NCBI GenBank assembly: GCA_037042915.1
Contig: CM073204.1
Coordinates: 496,001-560,000 of the forward strand
Direction of reading: 5' to 3'
From: Auricularia sp. M13
Lineage: Eukaryota > Basidiomycota > Agaricomycetes > Auriculariales > Auriculariaceae
Length of the DNA stretch: 64,000 bases
In this document: positions 53,579-64,000 of the stretch, piece after piece
Layout: every line of letters begins with the position of its first letter
Position numbering within the stretch: position 1 is the stretch's first letter
The notes under the pieces: generated by a model
What the model was told of the DNA's origin: nothing
The model's input: only the letters and a program-made list of their open reading frames with translations
Database searches by the model: none
Translations under genes and position numbers: made by a program

Positions 53579-55262
53579 AGTCGCGTCCCTAAGCCGCCGT
53601 ACGGCGGCCTCTCCAGCGTCGCACCCTCGCCGTCGTTGCCCACGGCAATGGAGCTCTAGTACGCGAAGCGAGCTCCTGCTGCGCGTTGGACGGCTCGTCC
53701 TGGTAGTTCAGGCAGCACAGGGTACCCAGGAAGCTGTCCCAGTGGGGTGCGGTCCTCTGTTAGCTTCCCCAAGTGGTGCTCATCGTGCTCCTGCGCGGCG
53801 GCTCGGCCGCGGCGCCGGCCAGACACTACTCATCGCCGTCGTCGAGCTTCGGCCCGCGCTCGAGCGGCACGATGTGCAGGGGTGGCTGCTGGGCCCGCGT
53901 TCGTCGCCCCCGCCGGTAGATGGGAAGCGATGTGCGATAAAGGAAGAAGAGGGGTGATAGCGGCGGCGGCGCGGCAGCCGGACGCGATGCGGAGAGTCTG
54001 GCATGCACGCAATGGAAACTGTGTCAATAGGCGCCCGAATCCCATGTCACTATTCTGACGCGCTGAGAACGCAGTTCACTTAGATTTAATCCAGATTCAT
54101 TGAGCCTGGAAGATCGGCGTGATCTGCGGGAGTAGTGTCCGCTGCTGCAAAATCAGTGGCAGAACCGATGCAAGGTTTGCACTGGCAGCAGGGAGTCGGG
54201 GGATTTGAATGGTCCCTCGGTCTAAAACACTATATCCTATCCTATCCTATCCAGTCATCGACGGTAAGTAATAAGGTAAGTAGTCTCCGCTGCAGGCTTG
54301 ATACGCGTGACAGTAGCGGAGTCCGCAATGAATAGGATAGGTTGACATCGATCCGTGGCACTATCACCCCTGCAGACACGACGTTTCCTTAAAGAGGGGA
54401 GACGGCCCACAGGGCCAACCCCGAGGGCCGTCTCGTTCTTCCCTTCCCGCGACTCGCATCTGCCCTCACCTACCCTCAACGTCTCGCTGCGAGGCGTCCA
54501 AGCGAAAGCCGTGGCGGGCAGCATGTCGGCGATGCTACGGCGATGCGGACGGCGCGCCGCCAGTGTCTCCCATATATCATATCGCCGCTGCGTTGCGCTC
54601 ATCGTACCTGACCGCCCGGTCGTTGCTGCACGCAGTGAGTGGCCGCCTTCTATTTTAAGCATTTTTGGACGCTGACACACGACTTGCGTTGACATGTCGG
54701 CTTAGCAGAAACGACGGACAGCATGCGTCCTCGGGCAACGTTCCAAGCAGAGGCTCGGAGCGGGGTACCGCGGTCGCACAGCGAGGATCCGGAGGAACCC
54801 CTCTATCTCATAGCCAGTCTAAGGCGCCAGGCATAACCTTCTTGAAGCTTGAAGGCGCAGCCGATGCCGGGAAGAGATTTAACACCTTCAAAATGGGAGC
54901 CTGAGTAATCACGAGAAAACATGATTCTTGTTGTAAAAAGTTGGGCTACATGTTCATTGAGAAACCTTGCGGACCGGGCGTCTGCCATATGGGAGATTAG
55001 CCACAGCCTTTGAAAGGAAGCCTACGCACACTTCGACTTTGAGAAGAGGGACGTCGACAGGCTCAAAGCCGAGGACGGGGACGAATCCGCTCTAGATATG
55101 TCAGAGTTATGGCCATCAGATATCACTGAGACGTTCGCTCACCTGCGGGAAGATGATTTTGGGTGAGATGAGTTGGACAAATCTGTGCCGTAGCTCCAGG
55201 TTCAGCATCATAGAATGAAAATGATAATAGAAAAATGAAGGTAGGTAGGTAGGGAAGGGATC
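53579..55262. other. No gene recognised; short TATCC microsatellite
   Basis: Four TATCC units at about 54236-54255. A minus piece near 53700 (WDSFLGTLCCLNYQDEPSNA) looks like a former exon of unknown family. Confidence 0.4.
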
Positions 55263-55784
55263 TTACTCGTCGTCGTGGCGGGCGGCAAGACTCACGTGGC
55301 GCGGCGAGATCCTTTTGCAGCCCAGCTGATGCGCGGCATTTCCAGACAGCTCGAGCAGCTCCGCGATCAGGTATTCAAGCACAGCCGTCAGATACACTAC
55401 ATCGTCGCTCATTACCAATCAGCACGAGCTGCGATAAGTCTAGTACACACCGACGGCGGGCTGCGTGATGCGCTGAGCATAGCGCCCCCGCTTGAGCTTG
55501 GCATGGACACGCGGGACGGAAAAGATGAGGCCCGCCCTGTTCGTCTTGCTGATGCGCGGTGCGGCAGAGACAAAGTAGGTCTCAGCTATTCCCTTTCCGC
55601 CTTGGGAGCCCAGGGCACTTTTGTCGATGTCGTGGCGAAGCACGGTTTTGCGGGCTAGATTGGTCTCGTCAACATCGCCTTCATATTCGTCTTCTGAAGT
55701 CGCGGAGGTGTAATGCGTATGCGGTTCTTCCTCCCAGTCGACGTCCAATGAAGTGGATGGATCGTTGGATGATAGCTCAGGCAT
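55263..55784 (-). CDS. Divergent short histone H2A variant with an acidic N-terminal extension
   Basis: Two exons (55451-55784 and 55263-55396; 54-base intron GTGTGT...GTAG) give 155 residues. Residues about 83-155 are an H2A fold: [20 protein letters not shown], then [20 protein letters not shown], then [20 protein letters not shown] and RHDDE. Compared with H2A.Z it matches best at [24 protein letters not shown] and DDE. The protein stops at DDE (TAA), where normal H2A continues into the docking domain. Alternatively GTAAGA at that point is a donor, but I found no docking sequence downstream. Residues 1-60 are acidic ([19 protein letters not shown]), unlike any basic H2A tail. A TATA-like GATAAAAG at about 55828-55836 supports the start at 55784. 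A recent pseudogene is possible. Confidence 0.75.
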
Positions 55785-58700
55785 TGTGGGGGGAGGACCG
55801 ACAGTTCGAACGGAACGCTGCCATTTGGCTTTTATCCCATTCGTTCTATGGAAAGGCTTAATTGACAACCTCACGTCTCAACTGTTCGATGGAAGCGACC
55901 AGGAAGTCCGAGATTCTGGAAGGAAGAGGCGGTTGCCGAATCCACTGTGGAAGTTTTGTGTTGTTAGAGTAAAGAAGCGGCGACGGTTTGTATTGCAAAA
56001 GATGAATAAGATAAAGTTTGCTGGCCATGGCGTTAAATGGGACAAGGAGAGTGGCTGAGAGTTGATGCCGAGCGAAGAACTCATCAACTTTCCGTATATC
56101 AATTTAAGCAGTTGATCTGAACACAAATCGTATGCCAAAAGTTGACGGTCCTGCACAGCGAGGGCCTAGGAAGGCTGCATAGCCTGCCCAACCTCGTTTG
56201 TCCACATTGAACGCAAACAAAACTCAATTTAGCCAATTTCATTGTCAGGCTCCACTGTCTTGTCACAGGAAGTGTTCTTCGCGGAAGGCTGGCAAGACGT
56301 CTTAACGGGGCTGAGAGAAGTATATTCTAGAGCATGTTCGAATGGCAGGTTGAAATGGGATGAATTTGGCGATGGGCAGGACGACACGGGCGAGAGCTGC
56401 AATGCCTGCGATGACGCCGGCAGACGGGCAAATACTTGTAGCGTGGGTAGGTTGGTAGGTTGGTTCGGAGCTTGACGGGGCGTTGTAATGGGAGAGGGCG
56501 TGATCCTGCGGAGCTAGCGCGAGTCGGCGAAGTTGCGTGAACGGAACGGGACGGGCGCTTGATCCCGACCGCGTCGCGCAGGGCGAGTTCAGTACGCAAT
56601 TGGCGAGACCGGCGCTGCTGGCGCGCGGCGGACTCGTTGGACGATGTGCAACGGCTGCCGACGTCGCCATGGCACGTGGGCCGCGTACCGACGACGCTGG
56701 CGACGAGGGTGCTCAATGCGAGTCGCGCGCGCAGGACATCGGCGGAGACGGCTGCGCTGGCCAGCCGCCTGGTGAGCACAAAATACCGGGAGCCGTTCAG
56801 CAGCTGATCTTTCTATCAGCTGCCTGCGACCAGCCCTGGCTGCCAATACACAGAAGCCGGATTTCTTGAGGTACGCATCCGACTCAGAACAGCGGCGAAA
56901 CGCGGCTCAACCGCCTCGCAGCACCAGGCGGGCGAGGCCTGGGATATTGCGCAAGACCCCGCCAAGCTGTACGACGCGTAACGGAAGGCGAAGGGGCGCG
57001 TGCACAAGCAGCTGGCCATGTCCCGCATCGCCGACGGTCGTAAGCTCGGGCTCGCCATGCGCGCCGTATTGACTGTGCTGATATTTGATTTTCAGCCGTT
57101 TCTTGCGCTCGCAGAGCGCTGCATGCTCCCAGGCGACACCCAATCCGACGTGAAGCGCTCCTCCGTCGACGTCGGCGGCAGCCACCAATGCCCGACAGCA
57201 TCGCATACGCCCGTAGGCACTCGATTCGGGGACGCGACACTCCCCGCGATTTCTGAATAGCCGTTTGCAGGTGGCAACCAGACGCTGCAGTCCAACCTGC
57301 CTAATCCGCAATCGTCGGCGTCAGCAGCGCCGCGCACATATGACCGGCTCGAGACCATCGCATACACCGGTGAGCTCGGCTTCGCGATGCGCCTGGCGCT
57401 TCCTCATATATCATTTTCAGCCCACCGTTTTCCTGCGCCATGTCGAAACCGTCGCCAACGGCCCCGTCGTCTTTTGGTAAGTCCAACGCTCACACTCTCC
57501 GGTTGCGCCTGGCCTACCACACAACAACTGACGTTTTATCTAGCGCTACTCACGGACCCCGAGCGCTGCATGCAAGCCTCTTGGCCGCAGCGGGGCCAGT
57601 ATCCGCTCTCTGCGATGCTGGTGAGTGAACGCTCTGTTTCGGACCGCAATACAGCTCGCGTTTACCAACCTAACGGTTGCAGTTGCCAGAGGCAGCACAG
57701 TCTTCTACGCCAAGCATCTCAAGTCGTTCCTCTCCTCCTCGATCAATCTTGTGCCCAGCACCGTGCCCACCGACGACTACCGCCTCATTCGTCCTGGCGT
57801 GATTTCCTCCCGCGTCGCAAGACAATCTTCGCCTTACGGGCCCGGAAAGCGAGCTCCTACACCGTGCGTCCCAGCGAAACGCACGCGACGGGATGTGGTC
57901 GTAGCACGAGTTGAGCCTCGAGTCCGGCATGTTCGCGAAGGCCATACCAGATGTCGCCGAAGGTGCCGACGTTGCCAGCGATACGGGGCCCGGGTCTTAT
58001 GTTGCGCTTCTCGGCCCTCCACGAAGCAATTCCCAGCGTTTGGCGCTGAGTCGGGTCGGATTCACTGCTCTGAGGCCTTGCTCCTTGGGGCTGCTGCTCC
58101 ACGGGAGACGTTCATCTCTGACGGTACATTGACGACCGCGCCGTCAAAGCCCGTGCCGTCGCAGGCATCATCTCCCTGACTGAAGTGCCCGACAACATCT
58201 ACCGGCGCCCCTAGTGATAAGGTGTGTAATCTGAAAGTAATGCAAGCGTCAGAGAGGCTGACTTGCGCGGATAATAGCGCATGTAGATTGAGCGCGGTAC
58301 CGGCCATCCCAGCGTGTCGGTGCGCGCGACGCGTCGTGACTACGAGATTATCGCAACCGCCGGCATGTAAAGCTACCGAAGGCTGCCTCGGGGAAACTGA
58401 CACGCGCGAGCCCGCGGTGTCTGGCACAAACGCGTACCAGCTGCGCGACTCCTGCCTTCATCCGCTCGTCGTGCGCCGCGAGAGACCTTGGACCTTGGAG
58501 GAAATGCCCCGACGTTAGCGGCATCACAATCCAGCGCACTGTAGGACGCTGACGAAGTGGACTTGTTGATTCTGCGGAAGTCACGATGGCGCGACAGAGA
58601 GGCTGCCTCTCCTGTGGATATGTCTAGCAGGCGAGCTGCACCTTACCGACGCGACCACTCGCGGGCGTGCAGCGCGAGCGCAACATCCTCGACCATCGCC

Positions 58701-61060
58701 CCGATGAAGCCACCATTGTCAATACACGCAGTACACGTGCTGACGCCCGTGCGACCAGCTCATCTTAGACTCCGGATCGGGGCCGTCTGCCTCACTGGAA
58801 CGGCGCTTGCGTCGACGCCTGATGTGCTCGTCTCGTTGCTTCACTCCCGATCCTCGTCTGCGCCCGCAGCTCACGTTTGGGGCACTCGCGGCCCCGCGCC
58901 AGCCGATAAATTACAGCTTGGCGCTCGCGCCGATCTACCCCAATCCCTGCTCATCGTTGCAGCCGACAACGAGTTCACGGTGAGCTCATCCCATTTATAC
59001 CTGCCTCGCATGCCTGTTGACCGGTTCTCAGCTGCGCTCACGACCCGCCTGTGTTGCCCGGCCTGTCCCCTGTGGACTTGACCTCGCACCCCGCCGCGCA
59101 AGTCCAGCTCGCGCTCATCATCCCAGCTCGTAGCAGCAGCAGACTTTGCGCTCAATGTGCGCCGGTTCTCCGTTGCAGCGTGCATCGCGCACGACAATCG
59201 CAACCGATCCGCGCTCACGAGTCTCGACGCACGAACCATGCCGAGCAGCTGCGCGCTAGTGCCGTCTCTGTTACTCCTTGCGCCCCCGGCCACGCTGTTA
59301 TTCTCTATTGCCCTGCATCGGTTGAGAGCGGCCGCACGAAGCATGGTAAGCGGCTCGCCGCGAACGCCGTCCAAGTTCGCCCGGAGACCGCCATCAACGC
59401 GCCTCGCGTCCACCTCGACGAGCTCTTCTAATTGCCATCCAAACAACACCACTGTGCGCACGCATATCATGGCTATCGGTGAGTACACTTCTCTTAGCGC
59501 TCGAACTTCTATTCGCATTTTCCGGCTGTTAACTATATTGAAGCAAGCTCGCATTCGACGCGCATTAATGTGCGATATCTATACGTGAGCGCCATTAAAG
59601 ATATAATCAACAAATGTGCGACTCACGGTTTGATTTCCTGTACAGGACGCGACGAAGCCGCGCTTGCGCTATCTATACGCCAGCGCCGCAAAAGGCAATG
59701 CATGGAAGGTCATAACGTGTGCGGCGACGCACTCGTGCCGTCAATCACGCGTCCAAGACGCGAAACGACTGTAGCAGTCGTCGATGCAAGGCGTGCCAAC
59801 ACGACCCACGATCGGCATAACACCCCCTCAGCACCGCACAACCGCGGGCTGGGGTGGACGCCTACTGTCATGTCCTGTCGCCCATTTTAACAAATCGCCC
59901 GCCCCTGACGCCCTGCGAGCCCAATGACCCGGATACGCGTTACCACCCATGCCGGACGCAGATGGAGTCCGCGCGCGCATCAACGCGATAATTCTCTCAT
60001 TCTATCTCATGTCCTGTACGCCCATAATCCCTCAACCCACATCCGTCCGCGGCCTAGCGTCGCCGTTGAGGTCAACAATTCGGTGAGTGTGCTCTCCGAG
60101 CATCTGGACCTGCTGCTAGGATAGGAAAGTTACTCACCATTTCCACGCTCATTTACGCAGAGCGGCATATTAAATCACCTCTCCTTACTGCGCGGAGGCG
60201 CCCCTACGCTCCGAATGCGAGGTATGTTGCCTGGTCGTTGGCGCGAGGGCCCTGCCGACTGATAGCATCACACAGGCCGCAATTCGTAATTCAGTTACGG
60301 TTTTCGATGGTCGGACGGTCAGACCCTCGGCGTACATCTGCTCGTTGCCCGCTCGGCCAACTCTCCGCGCCGCGCGTGTCTGTCTTGGTTCACGGTGTGG
60401 CCTCCCGCCCAACGCGCTCAGCGCAGCCGTGGATGATGACGTTCTGGATGCTTCGACCGAGGCCAAACGGCGCCAATGCTGGCCGCAGACGCTGCGTTGA
60501 CAACCAACGACCGGCTCTTGTCATGAACACCAGCGGGCTCCAAGCGCGACGAAACACTTGTAATATCCTGCGCGACGATATATTTCTGGCGTTCGAAGCC
60601 TGCCAGTATACGCTTGTGCCCCTTGTCGTGACTGTCGCCAAACGGCAGACCCTACTCTCCAGCGCTCGCGGTCACACCCCGTCGCCCATGCTGCCCCATG
60701 CATCCCACCGGATAGGCGTCCTACGCCTTCGCTCGGTCGCCCGCAGCCCGGCAACCCCACGCGCATCGCAACAGCCAAACGTCCGCGCGGCCGGCGCTCG
60801 ACGTCCATCCTGCCGTGCTCGCTCAATGCTGGCCCAACTACACGCTCTGGGCCTCACTGCCACTGCAAAATGACAGTCAGTCTGCGGCGAGTCCTTTCCG
60901 TCAGCAGGCCGCGCTCCGCGCCCGCGTGATCCCCGGCCTCCTATGCGCGCGCAGCACCGTCGGTTTCGCAAGGTACGGCTGCTGTGCGGCATCCTCGTAG
61001 TCACGCTGAAATACCTTCGTTTGGCAGTCCGTGCGGCGAGGCCGCTCGCGTCCATTGCTG
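55785..61060. other. Five kilobases of decayed sequence with no assignable gene
   Basis: A minus frame at 56327-56779 begins MLTRRLASAAVSADVLRARL, like a mitochondrial leader, then loses coherence. A plus frame near 56960 reads GRVHKQLAMSRIADGRKLGL, coding-like but unknown. Many frames of 60-227 codons between 57.3 and 60.9 kb overlap on both strands and have no motif. Confidence 0.4.
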
Positions 61061-61062
61061 CT

Positions 61063-61800
61063 AGCTCGGTCCGCATCCTGGATGGGTCGCTCGTCGCAGC
61101 TGCGACACTGGCCAAGCGGTATCTCACTGCGAGACGTCTTCCCAATGCGTCGATTGACCTCGTCGTCGAGGCTTGCTCAAGATACGTTCACGTCTCTTTG
61201 ATATGTATGCAACGTTTGCTAACTTGTGCTTTCCAGTGTTCGCATGACGCGCGAGACCGCGCCGGAAGCTATCGACAAACTCGAGCGGCGCAAGCTCAAG
61301 CTGGACGTAGAGATCCACGCGCTGGAGCGCGAGAAGGACGCCGTGTCCAAGAATTGGCTCACTGCCTCCCGGAAGGCGCGCGCGAACCTCAACGAGCAGC
61401 TGCGCGCGCTCATGGCTGCGTACAAAGCCCGGAAGAAGCGCGGTGACGAGAATTCCAACGTGCGCCGGCGCATTGACGAGCGCAAGGCCAAGGCAGACGA
61501 CGCCGAGCGCCGGTACGACCTCACGACGGTCTTCGACCTGCGCTACCAACCTGCAGAAGAAGCTCGAGCAGCTCGAGGCGCGGAACGCCGCCGAGGAGGG
61601 CGAGACCGGCGGCATGGACGTCGTCGCGCCTGAAGCTATTGCGCAGATTGTCATCCACTGGACGGGCATCCCTGTGACGTGACCGGTCGCAGGCGAGAAG
61701 GAGAAGCTACTCAAGATGGAGAAGATCATTGCCGAGTTGGTCAGTCAGACTGTCGCTAACGCATCAAGCTCTCTCGCTCATGCGCTGACCCGCAGGTTTC
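61063..61800 (+). pseudogene. Hsp104/ClpB middle-domain fragment
   Basis: Reads SVRILDGSLVAAATLAKRYL and TARRLPNASIDLVVEACS (end of AAA-1). A former intron follows, whose donor appears to be AT instead of GT at about 61182, then VRMTRETAPEAIDKLERRKL, EIHALEREKD and RRIDERKAKADDAERRYDLT of the coiled-coil M domain. In a shifted frame it continues LQKKLEQLEARNAAEEGE, then APEAIAQIV-HWTGIPVT and a stop. Further on comes EKEKLLKMEKIIAE. Both ATPase sites are missing. A dead partial copy of the disaggregase gene. Confidence 0.85.
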
Positions 61801-61930
61801 AAATGATCGAGCCGTATGCTTCACATTAAAACTGGCCGTACAGTAAGTACTCTAAGGTCGTGGTTCCATAACTAGAAGAAAAAATAGATCATAGTGACAA
61901 GCCACCGCATTATCATGAGCAGCTCTGGTA

Positions 61931-63876
61931 CTACAGGGAGGCGCGACCTCTTGATGCAAGCCGAGTCCGAAGCTTCGCGCCGAACGAGATGCGGCCAACC
62001 TCGTCAACGACCGGTGGATGCATGCTCATGATAAGACGGATGGGGCCGACCAGCAGGGACAGTAGGACGCAGAGAACTATGGCGCCTCGGCAACCGCGCC
62101 AGAATTGCCAACCTACGGCCCGCCATTTCCCCCCGCGAATAAGGTGCCATGTGTTGAGCGAAATCTGAAAGTATGCATCGAGACTGCGCAGCCCAGTGTC
62201 CAGGTGCCATGGCCACCCGGTAGCGGTTAGGGGGCCGGTAAGGAACCACACAAATAAATCGTACATGTCGGACCGCTCTCGTTGTATCGGGTCAACCCCG
62301 ACAAAAACCTAAAAGTTTTGGAATTAGCGAGGACGAACAAACCGTGGTGATAGGTACGCACGCTGAGCCAAGAAGTGAGCCACATGAGAATGTGATGGCC
62401 TAGGAAGTAGATTATGGGCCAAACTATCGCTGAGCGAGTGAGCCACATGAGCGTTGGTAAAGGTAGCCAGAATGTCACATCGGCAAGGACATCGCTGGCG
62501 CATCTGTTGGAGATTCGGAGGTCCTGCACAAGCCCATTCAACGCCAGTGCAGAATGGTAATCGAGAATGTTGGGGGAGGGATGTCCCCTGGCGGGAAGAA
62601 TGTTCAGACACTCCAACATGGCAGATTCAGCAGGTGGAGAGGCACGCATTCTCACCCCCAAGAATAGGATGAGAGAGGAGACTCTCATAGAGATGAAACC
62701 GGAATGTTGAATCTCTATGACGCTGAGATTGCGGAGCATCATGGGGGAAAACGGGCCGGCGAGGGCTAAGGTTGCAAAGAATCTCGGCTCTACATCTCCC
62801 TGCAGAGAGAGGCAACGCAGATTATGCAGTAGCGCGAAAGAGGGCACGAAGGGTGAGAAGCCGTCGTCACGATACGAGTCCGTGCAGCGTAGCGCCAGCT
62901 GCGTCACAGTGCTTGACCCATGCTGCAGCAAGAACGTATGCAGATAGTCTGCGGCCTGTAATGCTGCATTATACTCGATGCAGACTGAATCGAGTCTCGG
63001 AAGACGTGTGATACGCAGCCGGGGCAAGAGTTCAACGCTTCGCCCTGTCAGATAAAGCGACGTCAGGGAAGGCAACACCGGACACAGCACGTCGTGATCC
63101 TCGATCTCGACATCGAGGAGAGATAGGGACTGCAACGTCGACCAGTGTGAGTTGCCGAGCAGGTGCGTGAGATTTCCGCCATATGTTCCTCTACCGATCG
63201 TGAGGCTTCTGAGCGGGCTGCGGCAACAGACATGTCCACGGCGGAGGCCGATCCCGTTAAGGACCAGCCTTTGGAGACGCATCGTGCTCAGTGAGATGAA
63301 TAAAGCATCCACTTCGATGTAGGAGCTGAAAGTATCATTGCCGATAGTGATTTCGGCTGTCGTCAATTGAGGCGCCGCACAAGTCCCGAGGGCCATGATG
63401 ACGCTTTCGATGCTGGGTGATCGTTGGTGAGCATCCTCGCCGCCGCTAGTCCGAAGAGAAAAATTCTCGCAGGTGGACAGCGCCATGGAGATAATATCGA
63501 ACCAGCACGACGCCTCGAGCAGAGTGTCAGTCGGCCCAGGAAAGTTCACGATGGAAAACGCGTGTACTTTGCCCCGCGAGCGCTTGAGAAGCTCGGCAAG
63601 TACACCATGGTATGTTTTGAAGAGTGCGGGAGTTCGCAGGAGTCTGCAATCCACACGATGGAACCTCCAGAGCTCCGGGTAACCCAGGGCGGCTCGACGC
63701 CAAGAGTGGCAAACCGATGAAACGACAAGGTGCGCTGTGTCCGACTGCACCCAGTCCAATGGGCGATGAAAGTCAATGAGTAGTTGCTTATAGATTGCAA
63801 CGAGGACGTCCTCGTCGAGACGCTGCGCCGGCGCCCGATCGCGGGTCTGGAAGGAATAAGCGACTTGCATGGCCAT
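61931..63876 (-). CDS. F-box/LRR-like protein with a membrane-spanning C-terminus (630 aa)
   Basis: Two exons: 62362-63876 and 61931-62308, with a 53-base intron (GTGCGT...TTTTAG) joining SWLS to VFVGVD in frame. I start at 63876 (MAMQVAYSFQTRDRAP) because a TATA box (TCATATATAAGG, minus strand, about 63921-63931) lies too close to the earlier ATG at 63915. The F-box is at residues about 20-62 (LDEDVLVAIYKQLLIDFHRP, SVCHSWRRAA, YPELWRF), followed by LRR-like sequence to about residue 440. The last 170 residues hold strong hydrophobic segments: LPTLMWL...SAIVWPIIYFLG, MYDLFVWFLTGPL and GAIVLCVLLSLLVGPIRLIM. Cytosolic SCF receptors normally have none. Either a genuine membrane-anchored F-box protein, or two genes read as one. 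Confidence 0.7.
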
Positions 63877-63920
63877 CGGGCGGTATGGTTCGTTCTCGTA
63901 GGATTGGGGACACAAGGGCC

Positions 63921-63931
63921 TTATATATGAG
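63921..63931 (-). promoter_or_regulatory. TATA box of the F-box/membrane gene
   Basis: TCATATATAAGG on the minus strand, about 45 bases before the ATG at 63876. Confidence 0.55.
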
Positions 63932-64000
63932 GCGTTGAATGCAAGCCGAACGGGTGGCGTCTCGAGGTTCGTGCTCAGTTAGTCGGCGCTCGTTTTCTTT

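Noticed and set aside
54233-54256. TATCC tandem units considered as telomere-like repeat
   Set aside because: Only four units and not the fungal TTAGGG sequence; an ordinary microsatellite.
57300-60900. Many frames of 60-227 codons on both strands
   Set aside because: They overlap, lack motifs and lie in decayed sequence.
1-64000. CRISPR arrays, operons and bacterial signals
   Set aside because: None seen; the window is eukaryotic, with spliced genes.

Overview
The window looks like a nuclear contig of a filamentous basidiomycete (Agaricomycetes). Introns are short (about 45-75 nt, donors mostly GTNCGT), the sequence is GC-rich, and it carries a Plavaka (CACTA-like) transposon with its DUF6532 companion gene and a local expansion of F-box/LRR genes. 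Gene models below were spliced by eye, using frame, phase and family motifs.

Left arm (0.7-10 kb) is ordinary gene space: a secreted cysteine-rich protein of about 12 Stig1-like repeats (735-2761 +), a small two-exon protein (4576-4949 -), a Ymc1/2-like mitochondrial carrier (5918-7303 -) and a Cid1-family terminal nucleotidyltransferase (7655-9901 -).

From 9.85 to 20.3 kb lies a direct tandem duplication of a unit holding the start of the nucleotidyltransferase gene, a small C2H2-like protein gene and a small gene starting MHPTP. The first copy was later split by a 6.56-kb Plavaka element (10922-17483). Its ends, its 2-bp target duplication and its empty site can all be read from the second copy. 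A 501-bp hAT-type MITE sits inside the DUF6532 gene of that element.

From 20.6 to 40.7 kb, F-box/LRR genes and fragments (21600-23042, 23448-24689, 33637-35076, 38520-38700, 39938-40675) alternate with small genes. An EthD-like gene next to an F-box gene occurs twice, in inverted orientation. One EthD-like copy is split by a 2.15-kb transposon with 8-bp target duplications and an Hsp70-like fragment inside. The stretch also holds the 3' end of an M3 oligopeptidase gene, a tRNA-Glu(CTC), a single-pass membrane protein, two members of a small MTVLA family and an EXPERA/TMEM97 protein.

From 40.7 to 64 kb the DNA is mostly decayed: a minisatellite, an internally deleted LINE, and remnants of TFIIF-beta, an AbfB arabinofuranosidase domain and Hsp104. 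Within it stand three convincing genes: a coiled-coil RING protein (46927-48054 -), a short divergent histone H2A variant with an acidic N-terminal extension and no docking domain (55263-55784 -), and an F-box/LRR protein with a membrane-spanning C-terminus (61931-63876 -). The H2A-like gene is the most unusual single item. The duplication/Plavaka/MITE nest is the best-resolved piece of genome history.
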